Source: Drosophila miranda | Lineage: Eukaryota > Arthropoda > Insecta > Diptera > Drosophilidae | Direction of reading: 5' to 3' | NCBI RefSeq assembly: GCF_003369915.1 | Contig: NW_022881625.1 | Coordinates: 2,852,001 to 2,916,000, forward strand | Length of the DNA: 64,000 nt | Shown here: positions 24,903 through 36,468 of the stretch, in pieces | Numbering within the stretch: the first letter of the stretch is position 1 | How the letters are laid out: the number at the start of each line of letters is the position of its first letter | Made by a program: the position numbers and the translations under genes | Notes under the pieces: model-generated | Told to the model about the DNA's origin: nothing | Database searches by the model: none | The model's input: the letters and a program-made list of their open reading frames with translations, nothing else

Positions 24903-27900
24903 TTATATTTCTCTGTGATTGTTCGCCAAAATACAACAATACGAACGCGGGCCCAGTTGTTGTTTTACAGTTGCCTGAGTCCAGCTTGCTTTGTTAGGAT
25001 TTTTGTAGTCCCTAACCATAACTTTTTGACCCTTTAGAAATTCTGTGCTTCGTCTACCTTTGTGATTTACAACACACTCAGTCTGTTTTTTATTTATTAT
25101 GCTTTCGACCGTAGGTGGTTTTAACAACGAAAATCTTGTTTTTAGTGTACGACCAAAAAATAATTTAGCAGGAGATTCGCCCGTAGTACAATGAATCGTA
25201 TTTCGGTAATCGATCAAAAATCTATTTAAAATTGTATTAAAATCTTGTCTTTCATTAGCCTTTATGTTTGCATATAGTGATTTCTTAACAGTCTTTACAA
25301 AATTTTCTGCTTGACCATTAGTCGCTGGATGTCCTGGAGCAGTAAAAATGTGATTAACACCATTGTTTTTCATAAACGTTTTAAAATCATCAGAAGTAAA
25401 CTGTCGTCCATTGTCACTAACTAACACGTCTGGTAAACCATATCGACAAAATACTTCTCTAAGCTTGTTGATAGTAAACAATGAAGTTATTTCCTTCGTT
25501 TTGAATACTTCTGCCCATTTTGTATAAGAATCTATAATAACCAATAAATGAAAACCTCTAATTGGTCCTGCAAAGTCTATGTGTACTCGACTCCAAGCCT
25601 TTCCTGTGGATTTCCACGGTATTAACAGACTCTTTTCTGGACTTGATTGTAGTTCCTGACAAGGAATACAATCTCGAATTAATTTCTCAATTTCAGAATC
25701 CATGCAAGGCCACCACACATAAGAACGTGCTAACATTTTGGTTTTTACTATTCCCAAATGCGATGCATGAAATTCTGCTAAAATAGCTTGTCTCAGTTTG
25801 GTTGGAATTACTACTCTGTGTCCCCATAAGATACAATCATATTCCACTGAAAGTTCATTTGTTTTAGAGATGTAGGCAGAAAACTCGCTGCCTTTTAATC
25901 TTGTCTTCGAACCAGTGTTAATTGCCTCACAAACTTTTGATAATATTGGGTCACGTCGTGTTTCACGAGCTATTTCTTTGAAGCTAATTTTGAACACCTT
26001 TTCGGACTGTATAAAATGTATGTAATTATAGTCTTCGTTTGGTACAGCCGTTTCCCATTGAGGCATTCTTGAGAGTCCATCTGCTATATTTAAGGTCCCC
26101 TTTATGTGTTCAACTGTATATTGAAAACCTGACAAAGTCAGTGCCCATCTTTGCATTCGTGCAGAGGCCATCAATGGAAGTCCTTTCAGGTCTCCAAATA
26201 TGCTTAGTAATGGTTTGTGATCTGTTCGAAGGATGAACTTGTTTCCTAAAAGATACTGTCTTAATTTACTCACACAGAACACTATAGCCAGGGCCTCTTT
26301 CTCGATTGTACTGTAATTATGCTCGCTTTTGGATAATGCTCTTGATACAAATGCTATTGGTTTGATATCTTCATTGCATTTATGTGATAAAACACCTGAA
26401 ACTGCATGACTGCTAGCATCAGTCGTTAATACTAACGGTTGATCTGGGTTGTAGTGAACTAAAACTTGTTCAGAAGTTACTTCTTTCTTTACCTCTTCAT
26501 ATGCACTCTGACATTCGCGTGTCCAATTAAATTTTGTATTTTTCTTTAATAATGCATATAAAGGACTCATTATCTGAGCGAAATTATTGATAAACTTTGA
26601 ATAATAATTTACCATGCCTATGAAAGCTCTAAGCTGTGATACGTTTTCCGGAGCCGGTGCAAACAATACACTCGCAACTCTATCATTGTTTTTGCTCAGT
26701 CCTATCCTGTCAATTGAAAATCCTAGGTAACAAATTTTGGATTTAAAGAACTCACATTTCTTGTCATTTAATTTAAGTCCAACTGATTTCAGTTTTCTAA
26801 GTACAGCTTTTAGGTTTGAAATATGTTCTTGAAGATCTCGTCCTGTAACTGTTATGTCATCTTGATAAACCACAACTCCTCGCATACCCTGAAACAACCC
26901 TTCCATTGTTTTTTGAAAAATAGCTGCTGCAGTTTTTATACCAAATGGTAAGCGTTTAACTTTCAATAGTCCAATATGTGTGCTCCAAGTACACAAATTT
27001 TGAGATTGCTCATCTAAATTTAGCTGATTTTAAGCATTTGACAGGTCAAGTTTTGAATACAGTGTACCCCCTTCAAGCGCTGCAAAAATGTCGTCTATTC
27101 GAGGTAGTGGATACTTTACGTCGACTAAAGACCGGTTTAATGTAACCTTATAGTCACCACAAATTCGTATGTCACCGTTTGGTTTTAAAATCGGTACCAA
27201 AGGTGTTGCCCATTCAGAACTAACAACTTGCTCTAAAATTCCATCATCTATGAATTTTCGTAACTGCACTTCAATCTTTTCTTTCCATGCTAATGGTACT
27301 GACCTAGGCTTGAAAAATATTGGTTTTGCATCTTCTTTTAATAGTAACGATATCGTATTCGTAGTATATGAACCTAAACGAGGCTCAAAAACTTCAGCAA
27401 ACTCCGATTTAATCTGTTCTGTAATTACAGAATTTGGTTCATTTACGTACACATTGTTCACCTGCATTAACTCAAAATTAAAAGCTCTCAAAAATGTTCT
27501 ACCTAGCAAAGGTGGACTCACTGCATTGGTTACAACAACAACAATTTGTTTTTTTAGACCTCGATATTCGATCGTTGCATCGTACTCACCAATAACTTTG
27601 ATTGAATCTCCATTGTAATCTACATATGGAACTTGACATTTTCTAAGTGGTCTGCTGGTATTTAAGCTTTCGTAAAATGTTTTTGGAACCAATGTGCACG
27701 GTGCACCAGTGTCGCAAGCAATTTTCGTTATGTTTCCATCAATTTTTACAGGTAAATAATATACTCCACTAGTTGAGGTTGTATCAACGCTATAGATAGA
27801 AAAGTTATAATTATCATTATCAAAATTATTATCAGAATAGGTGTCATGTTTTGTTTGAGATACATAATTTACGGATTTTTTTGATTTATTTTTACAAATT

Positions 27901-27908
27901 CTCGCCAA
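24903..27908 (-). pseudogene. pol (protease, reverse transcriptase, RNase H, integrase) with one internal stop
   Basis: One frame interrupted by TAA at 27030-27032. The first part (27908-27033) has an aspartic protease with the DTGAP active site near residue 68 and the start of reverse transcriptase. The second (26996-24903) has the YQDD catalytic box, an RNase H with TDASS, a zinc-binding HHCC region ending CIPC, and an integrase core with the three acidic residues in HIDFAG, SDNGRQF and the GQAEN segment. The stop falls in a conserved reverse transcriptase segment just after the KLDLSNA stretch, where the family normally has an aromatic residue. Otherwise the domains look complete. Integrase ends about 100 residues after the core with no chromodomain visible. 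Confidence 0.9.
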
Positions 27909-27913
27909 GTGAC

Positions 27914-28750
27914 CTATTTTTCCACAGCTGTGACATTTGCATGCCTTATACTTGCAATTGTTTGAGTTATGATTTCGCCAGCCACAGTGTGTGCATGGCT
28001 GCTGCTTCTTTCTCTGCCAGCGTCGCAGTCGTTTTCGCCGTCGCCGTCACCGTCGCTTCTGCCGCCTCTGTAACTCACGTTTCGGTTGCCCTTGAAATGA
28101 CTTCTGCCGTTGCTCTTTGCTTGATCTCTGTTCTCGCCTCTTTGCCTCTGCCATTGACTAGTCCCGTTCTTTTGATGCATGTAGTTGACGTTGTGTTCTG
28201 TCTTCCTTGTGCTGATCTTCGTCTCCATGATCATCGCCTTCTTGAGTGCATCAGCCAGAGTTAGATTTTCGTCTTCTTCACATATTCTTTCATATATAGG
28301 GTTGGGAAGGCTCATCACAAATTGGTTTAATACAAACGCTTCCAGATTTGAGCCAAATTTGCATTCCAATGCCAATTGTTTAACTCGAGCATACCACTCC
28401 GCTACAGTCTCATCTTCACTTTTTGTGGACATGTGAAATTTTTTTCTTTCTCTGAATATGAGTGTAGGTGGTGTGTAGTGTGTTTTTAAAATTTCACATA
28501 ATTCTTTGTATGCTTTTGATACGGGTGATACCGGATTGCACAAACTATGTAGTACAGTGTAAGCCGCTGTACCGATCGACTTCAACAAAACTGCCTTTTT
28601 TGTGTTTTCCTCTTTCACATTCAATTCGCACAAATGTATGTCGAATTTTTCCTTCCAAATGCAGAACGTTTCTTGGTGGGGCGAAAACTCAGCAATTGTT
28701 GCCATTTGATAGAATGTTGGTGCTTCATTTGTCGTCATGTTGCTGTTCAT
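27914..28750 (-). CDS. gag of the unit 3 LTR element
   Basis: A 278-codon frame from the ATG at 28750. Residues about 30-180 have the look of the retrotransposon gag (UBN2-type) fold, including the ETVAEWYARVKQLALEC stretch, followed by a basic Arg/Gly/Asn-rich tail. The two zinc knuckles (CX2CX4HX4C twice) are not in this frame: they are encoded at about 27910-27990 in the frame that runs on into pol. A frame change therefore lies near 27990-28030. It may be a programmed shift or a one-base indel; the sequence alone does not decide. Confidence 0.85.
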   Translation of the reverse strand: MNSNMTTNEAPTFYQMATIAEFSPHQETFCIWKEKFDIHLCELNVKEENTKKAVLLKSIGTAAYTVLHSLCNPVSPVSKAYKELCEILKTHYTPPTLIFRERKKFHMSTKSEDETVAEWYARVKQLALECKFGSNLEAFVLNQFVMSLPNPIYERICEEDENLTLADALKKAMIMETKISTRKTEHNVNYMHQKNGTSQWQRQRGENRDQAKSNGRSHFKGNRNVSYRGGRSDGDGDGENDCDAGRERSSSHAHTVAGEIITQTIASIRHANVTAVEK

Positions 28751-28817
28751 ATATTATATGCACTTTTAACATGTGTATGTATATTAATACGTTTTATTTT
28801 ATGCTCGTCGCCAATTA

Positions 28818-28927
28818 TGTAGTGTATTGACACTCAGACTTAAGCACGCGTTGTCTTCAAGATTCTCTTTTATTCTATATCCCTTGGATGGTGTGACCGT
28901 ATATAGATATTAATATAATACCTAACA
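28818..28927 (-). repeat. 5' LTR (110 bp) of the unit 3 element
   Basis: Differs from the other LTR by one substitution (ttgacactc against ttgacattc) and one C insertion, so insertion is recent on this measure, though 110 bp gives little resolution. Just inside it a tggcgacgagc stretch may be the primer-binding site; I cannot assign the tRNA. Confidence 0.95.
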
Positions 28928-29536
28928 AGAAACAATTTAGAAGAACTGAAAAAGCCGAAATGGAAACGAGTAGAAAAACGATGTTTCTTTTTTTGAACAC
29001 CAAACGCTGGCACGGCCCTGTTCGATGCGATTCGGCTCTGATTGGTTCCGCTTCAGCTTGAGATCGGTCTGATTTGGCCAACTGATTTGGGGAAGCAGGA
29101 AAGAGCTCCCGATTTGCAATAACAACTAGTAATACACGCATATATACGGCATGATATATATGTAGGCAATGGTAAACGAAAGACAACTAGTATTCCCTGG
29201 GGGTTGGTGGTGTGGTTGTGTTGCGCCCATGTCGAGCAATCGGAACCCAGATAGGACTGGGCTGAGTTCCTTCGCTGAGGTGTGTGTGTGTGGTGTGGTG
29301 TGGTGCTGGTTTTTGTACGAACATATTTGCTTTCTAACTTATTTCCCAAATTTATTTTGATATTCCTAAATTCCGGGATCCTAACTGAATCCTTCTCTCC
29401 ACGTCAAGGTCCCTCAAGTGTGCTGCTGTAGGTGTCTATGTATGTGTTCCAGGTGAAATGTGTTGACATGTGTGAGTGTGTGCGTGTGGGATGGGCTACC
29501 ACTGCGCCGTTTCTATCTCCGGACTACGAACGCCGC

Positions 29537-31822
29537 TCAGTAGACAATGAGCAGGTTGTTCTCATTGAAGCCGGCGGAGTGTCCGGCGTTGCGTACAATG
29601 AAACAGGATCCATCGAAGTGCATGCGCTTCTCATTGCGACTACAAAGGACAGAACAGAACGGAAGTTAGCAGAGCAGGATGACGGGCGAGGGGGAGGGGA
29701 GGGGGAGGTTGAGAGCATCGGTTTGACACTCACCGAACAAACAGATGCGAGGTCTTGCCCAGAGAGGCAGTGCAATGGATGCCAGGTGTGGTCAAAGTGG
29801 CCGATCCATTGCCGGGACTGGTGCGAATCAAGCACTTGTTGTCCACACGAGTGACCTTCACCAGGCCATCGGCTGCCTGGGTGTTGCGAAATCCGTTTAT
29901 GTCATAGATCTCAGTGCCATCCTCGGTACAGGTGTAAGCTGAATTGGCAATCACGTCATGGGCTTCAGCCATATAAGAGGGACCATGGCGCGAGTCGCTG
30001 CGAGAAGTTCGGGAATTAAATCGAAATTAGCCAAATAAGAAGCGATGCAATTGGCCGGGGGGACTGACTCATAGAACACTGCCAGGGTGTAGTCATTGGT
30101 CAGATCGGTGAAAGTCTCGGTTGCGGTGCGCGTCCCGGCTGTGTCCACCAGGTAGGTGAGAGCGCACGCCTCGCTGGTGAAGCTCACACCCTTGTACCAC
30201 ATCTTGGCATAGCGACTGTAATGGGAAGATAATTCAAAGGATTCAAAAGATGCCACGTTGGGGTAAGGGCCATTCCCACTCACACAAAGTTATTGCCCTT
30301 CCTGCCGTCGTAGGTGACTATTTCGACTTTAGCGCCGCTCTGCAAGATGCGTCCATTGGGGTGGATCAAAGCCGAGTTGCTGCAGTTGCGTGATAGAGCA
30401 ACTGCCACCATGCTGCGCTGATTGAGCACGCGCACCGCCTTGTCCAGAGTCATGTCAATGCTGCCCCATGCAAAGAAAGGTATTAACATTAGGGTCGTCT
30501 TAAAGAAGAGCCAAGGGGCTGGGGGCGTCCACACTCACCGCACGCCATCGCGGAGGCGCAACTGGATGGAGCCGTTCGTCATGGCAATGGGTCCAGAGCC
30601 GGAACATGCCGGCGGAGTGTGGTTCTCGAGCTCGAAGTTGCGTGTGCTGCTCACGCGTGCCAAGGCGTATTGTGGAGGGGGCATTGGAGACGGCAACTGT
30701 TGGGAATTCTGAGATTGAGCATAGAATCGGCTAGATTTACAGATATGCAGGAGCCCCTAACCAGGCAGTAGTTCTGCTCGTTGTCGAAGCCATAGGTGGG
30801 CGTGGCATTGTAGCGCCCTGCGAGTGCCTTGCCGTTGTGCGCCATTTTGCCAGCGTCTATTTCCTGCATATTCCCTGGCCCGTACTGGGGAGGGTTGGAA
30901 ATATGTATGCCCGGCAGTTGGACGTATGGACGGGCCGACTGACTGCCGACGGGGTAATTGGCGCACTCCTTGGAAATGCCGCTGGTGATGGTGTTGGTGC
31001 CAACGGTGGCGCTGCTAGCGAGACTGGAGCTGCTGCCGCGATCCATGTGGCCCACGGAGTCCGTGCCGGAGGACAGCGAGATGTTGCTCATGCGTTGGGA
31101 CAGCTGCCCCCCAGTCATGACGACACGCAAGCTTGCTTGCTAAGGGAGGGGGGATGAGAAGGCGAGAGGTAGTAGCGGAAGTTAGATCCGGAAGGAAATG
31201 AAGAGGTGAGGAAGTGAAAGTGACAGAAAAAAATTGAATACCGGCAGGAGAGAAAACGACAGATACGAGAGAAAGTGTCAGCAGCGCAGAAATCGAATGA
31301 CTTTGCAGCTGTTGCTAACATTCTGTCGACATTCTGTTAACGCATGCATATACATACATACATACATATATGTATTTACATACGTGTGTGCGTTTTTCCC
31401 AATTTGCATTTGATTTTTATAGAAATTAACCAAACTATTTTGAATAGTATTAGAAGAGAAGAGAAGAGGGGGGGAATAGAGAAGTAAAATTCGAATATTA
31501 AAGTCGGAAAGTAAGAGAGCAATGGTGGAAAAGAGCGAGACGGAAAATAAGAAGGTCTGAAATAACAGGAGAGGGCAATGAGGTGATGTGGCAGTGCTGC
31601 TGTTGCCGAGCTGTTAAGACTGCGGCGCAAGATGTTGTTGATTTCGTCGTTCATCTGAGCACGCGACAAGAAGTCCTCGGCATTGAAGATCCCCACACGG
31701 GCGCCCTTCGGGCTGCTTACTTGCGAGACCGGCTCCTGCTGGGAAGTCTCGCAGTCCGATGACTGGCACTGCGCCTCCTTGGTGCTGACCTTGGGCTCAA
31801 CGGACTTCGGCTCGGTGACCAT
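29537..31822 (-). pseudogene. Seven-exon gene, unit 3 copy, exon 1 truncated and donor lost
   Basis: Exon 1 starts at 31822, but at about 31628 the sequence jumps from exon 1 directly into intron 1. Compared with unit 1 about 177 bp are missing (8817-8993 there), with gcg shared at both edges. The last 22 codons of exon 1 and its splice donor are gone, and the frame reads on into intron sequence. Remaining exons: 31139-30762, 30708-30539, 30460-30284, 30215-30069, 29997-29734, 29639-29537, all of normal length. Two further donors are weakened: intron 2 is gttagg and intron 5 is gtcagt. Exon 7 has a Tyr-to-Cys change. A transcript could only arise with a new donor or start. Confidence 0.85.
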
Positions 31823-33405
31823 TTTGATTTGGCAACTTTTTTTTTCTCGCCCTTTCTTTTCGTCAAGTGAGTTCACAAAACCGGCGTTTGTGTGTGCGTG
31901 CGTGTGTTCGTGTGTTTCACTTTAAATATGTGTGAACTTACTTGAGAACACACGCGTGCTAAATACAGTTTTAGAATATTTTGTTCGACACTTCTCACTA
32001 CGACTCTGAGAGGAATTTTAATTTTTATATTTAATTTTCCACTTTACATGAGCTCCGCTCGCTGGCACAATTTTCGAAAGGATGACTGTTCGGATTTTCA
32101 CACTGAAAGTCGTCGCCTGCTCAAACCGGAATTCAAAGTGAAAAGCAGAGCTGTCTCCCGATTATAATCGGAGCGATATTCAGGGCTGCATTTCAATGTT
32201 GTATGGATGTAGATCAGATACTAATTACTGTACATTTTCGTATTATTAATGGTACTCCGTGGCTTGAGTCTTGAGCTTCACAAAAAAATGGTTTACCAAA
32301 TTACCAAATGGTTAAATGGTAAAATGTTTAATTCGTACATTTCGCTCATTTTCACCTTGTTCGATCCTTTCGTATTCCTGTAAAGAAAATTTACCAAATA
32401 CAATTCGTTCACAGACTTGCATTAAGGCGCCGCACTGACGCTGATCTATCCACAAGCCTGGAAAAAAGTATTGACCCGTCATCGTTTTGGCCCAAAGTAA
32501 CTTCATTCTGGTCATGGCTGTTTGTGGAATACTTCTGGCAGTCTTAATTTAATTTGGATCTCTTCCATAAACTGCGTGCACTACAACTCTCTCTTCCCTA
32601 ACTCCTCTCAAATCTGATTTCCTATAGATTATTAATAGGTACTTTGTATCGTTGCCCAACTAGAAATGGATTTAAGTCATGAATGCATTTCCGTCGGCCT
32701 AATCCTATTTCACGCTTTTAGAGTCGACAATGAAGTTGCCAGCATCAAAGTCAAGCAAAATCGAATTAAGCAATAGGCGCCGCTCCCAACAGCATCAAGC
32801 AAAAGCTTTAAAGCATATTAGAAAATTGAAAAGTCAGCCAAAAGAGTTGCACTTGGCCATGTAAAAGTACTGTGCTGTGTGCTCGATGGTGGCATAAAAC
32901 TGAAAGTTTCAATTTTCTGAAGTGCTCGCCTTGGCTCGAGAAGGTTGCGAAATGCCAAGTGTCAGTGCCAAAGGAGGCGGCTAAGCACGGAGGAGCCTCA
33001 TCTTGGTGGGTTACTGCTGATGCAGTGTATCGCATATCTGCTTCGTCAGTTGGAATTTCTGGCATCATCTTTATGTGAGGGTACACACTTGTGTCCTGGA
33101 ATTTGCATGCAAAATATAATAGTGCTAGGTGCCCATTTATGTATGTACAAGCTAAGCTCTCTATAGCGGACACATGGTTCCAGTAATTCAATCCGTACTA
33201 TCCATATAGTGTAAGTATGTACGAATGTGTACAGCTTTTGTTAGATGTTTGGTTCTACCCAAATTGTCGGATATGTGCGGATAATGCTGGGGGGCTGTTG
33301 ACAAATTAGCCAAAAATTAGAATTTGGCAGGCCCTGAAGGCCGCTCGTCCGCGCTTGTGGCAATGAAAATTAGCTGAGACATCGCACGTCTGGTGTGGGG
33401 GAGTG

Positions 33406-33849
33406 TTAATGTTTTGCCACCTTGTAGTCTGGATCGTAGAGAACTATTGTCGAACGGTTCAGTTCAGTAGGCAACCCTGAACTTCTTGCGAATCGATTGA
33501 CAACTATATCCCCTCGCCTGCTCACATGATTGATGCTGGCTTTCACTTTTTCGGCTAGAGCGCATTGACTTCCCCTGCATTTGGCCATCGCTGCCCACGC
33601 AGCATGGCACAGCGAATATTCGCCTAAAAATTCTATCTCATTTTGCTTGTGACATATTTGCAATTTATTTTCGGTGCTGATGCTGCCACCCCGATGCTGT
33701 TGCTGTTGCTGTTGCAGCTGCATCTGCACCTCCGCCCACGCAGTGCATTGACTCAGTTTGAGAGTGAAAATAAAAAAGAACAGTTGGCAAATACTGTTTT
33801 TATAGAAAATGCAATATGCATGGAATCCGAATGAAATACGGAAACTCAT
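33406..33849 (-). other. Short frame (147 codons) with a variable glutamine run
   Basis: Related frames of 105 codons lie at 10794-11111 and 19768-20085; in the copy near 58833-59099 the frame is broken. The CAG/CTG-type run near 33700 encodes six Q here against three in units 1 and 2. The N-terminal part exists only where the unit keeps the 33727-33895 stretch. No recognised domain. Coding status is doubtful. Confidence 0.2.
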
Positions 33850-34334
33850 TTGTAAAAAGCTACAATGCCTTGACCGGCTCCACCACCTCTTTTGTTGTCA
33901 CTTACAGCAGCCGCAAGCGAACAAATTGGTTAACCTCCTTTTATTTTTTTCCTTTCCTTTTTTTGGTAGTACGAGTCCATATTTATGGTTCGTAAATATG
34001 AATGTGGGATTTTTGTCGAGCCATTACCAATTGGACGGCCATTTACGGCAGGCAAAGGCAGAGAGGAAGAAGAATTGTGGTCTTTTTCTAGTTTGAATTG
34101 CTTGTTGATTATTTGCTTGCCACATTTTAATTAACTGGATTTCGTTTCTCAGAACGAATGTGTAACAGTAAGCTTTTGGCAGCGAGCACTGCTCTGAAAT
34201 ATTCTATCTATGCTCCAAGGGGATTTCATTTCCACTCGGTCGAATGCGAAATGTGGAAAAACTATTTTCGTCGACCCAAGAAAACTCATGAAAGTGTCAG
34301 TGAACTTTGGCGCAGACAAATCCGGCCGAGACGG

Positions 34335-34795
34335 GATGCACTGGCTGCACAGCTGAAGAGTGTTGCAATCGTTGACGTCATAGCAGTTGGAACAGAGGCG
34401 TCATCAGGCGGCAGAAGTAGAAGAGGCACGCAGCCAGATTGATGGGGAACTTGTGGCATAATTGAAATGGTTTTAAAAATGCATTCTTTATGTGTTTCGC
34501 CCTTCACTATTAAATCCTTTTCCATTTGCTTTAAAAACAATTAGCGCCCGCGACGCTACTTTCCTTTGTCGACAGCGGGAGAGGGAGCGGGGGGAGCGAG
34601 GGAGCCTTGCCTCCGGTTTGGGAGGGGGAAAATTAATTGATTGTCAAGATGAGGCAGCGGCAACAAATAAATGTGTCTGGTCATTCAGCAGGCGATATTT
34701 GTTGCCACACACTCGCATATAGAGTAGATAATGCCGCGTCGTCTGTCAGCTATGAAATTACATTCACACATATCCGTGTACACACACACACGTAC
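34335..34795. other. Flank between tandem array and R1-like insertion
   Basis: Single-copy side of the array's right edge, repeated once more at 59612-60070. It has A/T-rich and purine-rich tracts (gagagggagcggggggagcgaggg near 34570) and a short (ac)n near 34780. No gene seen. Confidence 0.5.
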
Positions 34796-34991
34796 AAGTG
34801 TACATGGAGCTTCACACACAGCAGCTGATCGCGCCGCCAGACAGGTGATCGCGTAGAGTTGCCACACGGACGGTGTTGCCGGACAGCCCCGATCGACCCA
34901 GGGCTGCCAGAGTGTTGGAGAGAGCTGGAGTTGCGCGCCAACGGAGGGAGATTTTAATTTCGAAATTCAAATTCTAAAGTAAACAATATGA

Positions 34992-36468
34992 ATGGAGGAG
35001 GATGAAAAGCTCGCCTTCAGGAAGGGTGGCATGCTCGCCCGATCGCCGGCACCCGAGCCATCTCCATCTCCAGCAGCAGCGGCGCAGAGTCGGGACCTTG
35101 ACTCTATGGAGACCCCCAAGAGGGTTCGGGAAGCCCGGGAAGTTCCCAGAGGCAAACGCCGCCCAAGAAGAGCAAGGCCCACCAGGAGGCTACCTGCCTT
35201 GAGAACCTCTCGGAGCTGGGAAAAATCCTTGATGAGGTTCAGACCAGGATGATGGACAAAAATTCGCGCCACATCAACATGGCCACCAGAGCACTGTTCG
35301 TGCGCATGAAGGAGCTGCACTCGAACATCATCGAATCGAGCCAAGAGGCTGCAGCGGGTAGAAGCGCGCTGCAGGAAGGCTCCGACGCCCAAGGCCTGTG
35401 CCCGAAATGCTTACAGAGCACGCGGAGCGCAGACAAGGAGCAGCAGACAACGACCGTCTGGAGGAAAGATGCCGCAGCGCAAACCGAACCGTGGCGTAGA
35501 CTTAGCCAGCCATCCGTGGCCGAAGGTCCAATGGGGGAGCCGGGAACCCCACCTACGCGCCCAAGGCAGCGAAAAGGAGCTATCGCAACCAAGAGGACCC
35601 TTAAAAAGGCCCCGTTGCGGCCACACGGAGACGTGGCGACGACCAGCGCCATGAGGCAGCCCAAGAGCCCCGGAATCCCGGACAGCGAATGGAGCGTGGT
35701 GGCCAAGAGGCCGAGAGCATCACGCCGCGCTCGCCCAGACGCGGTCATAGTTCAGGCCCCCGGGAAGTCGTACAGCGAGGTTCTGGCAATGGTCACCAGA
35801 CGACACGACAACCAGCTTTCCGACCTGGGAAGCTGCGTCTCCAAGGTACGCCGCACTATAAACGGCAACCTTCTGCTGGAGGTGGCAAAAGACAGCGTGG
35901 AGAGTGCTGAGGGCATGAAAGCCAGCATCGCACGTGTCCTCGGCGATGGAGCGTCTGTGCGCGCAATGACGGAAGACTCAAAGGTGGTCATATTGGAGAT
36001 ACGGGACATCGACTCCCTCGCGACGGAGCAGGAGATCTGTGCCGCTCTAACTCGCCAATTCAACATTGACGAGGGTCGAGTAAGAGTCCGCAGTCTGCGC
36101 CGCGGATACGCGGAGTCCCAGCTGGCGGTGGTCAGCTTGCCCTTCTCCCTGGGCCAAGCGGTCCTGAAAGGCGGCAAGGTGAGGATCGGCTGGACCATAT
36201 GTAGGATCCGGGAAAGAGATGGACTCCCAAGGTGGTACCGATGCCTGGAACCAAGCATATCGCACGGAACTGCAAGAGTTCAGTGGACAGGAGTGGCTGC
36301 TGCATCAAATGCGGGGAGAAAGGGCACAAAGTTGCCGAATGCAAAAAAGAGCCTGCGTGCTTCATCTGCTCAGCAGCTGGAAAGAAGGAGGTCACGCACC
36401 AGGCAGGCACTAAAAACTGCCCAGCCACGCGAAGCGGGGTCGGCAAAACCAGGACGACATGCAGTTGA
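34992..36468 (+). pseudogene. ORF1 (gag-like, zinc knuckle) of R1-like copy A
   Basis: Nucleic-acid-binding coat protein of the element. The frame starts near 34992, shifts in the first 250 bases, and is then open from 35249 through about 36250. There a base is missing, compared with copy B, within the first zinc knuckle, and the C-terminal knuckles continue in another frame to TGA at 36466-36468. The first Cys of that knuckle region is also changed to Trp (36234-36236). Middle part: basic, Arg/Pro-rich, then a conserved block with SYSEVLAMVTRRHDNQL at about 35770-35815. It overlaps the start of ORF2 by 10 nt. Confidence 0.85.

Larger units (their letters stand above)
24393..28927 (-). mobile_element. 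Ty3/gypsy-type LTR retrotransposon with very short LTRs, inserted in unit 3
   Basis: Complete insertion of 4535 bp on the minus strand. Both LTRs have TG...CA ends, and the flanks carry the direct repeat agaaa (24388-24392 and 28928-28932). Units 1 and 2 show the empty site with one agaaa, which proves the insertion point. Order on the minus strand: 5' LTR, untranslated leader, gag, protease/reverse transcriptase/RNase H/integrase, purine-rich tract (about 24502-24513), 3' LTR. No envelope-like frame. It has two frame problems (gag-pol boundary and a nonsense codon in reverse transcriptase), so it is probably not autonomous as sequenced. Confidence 0.95.
20390..34334. repeat. Tandem unit 3 (about 9.4 kb plus a 4.5 kb LTR insertion)
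   Basis: Third direct copy, with the same left junction as unit 2. At its right edge the sequence runs from ccggccgagacgg straight into gatgcactggctgc, so this is probably the ancestral right flank. It contains the LTR element 24393-28927 and a gene copy (29537-31822) with a truncated first exon. It is the closest match to the segment that begins at 57258. Confidence 0.93.
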
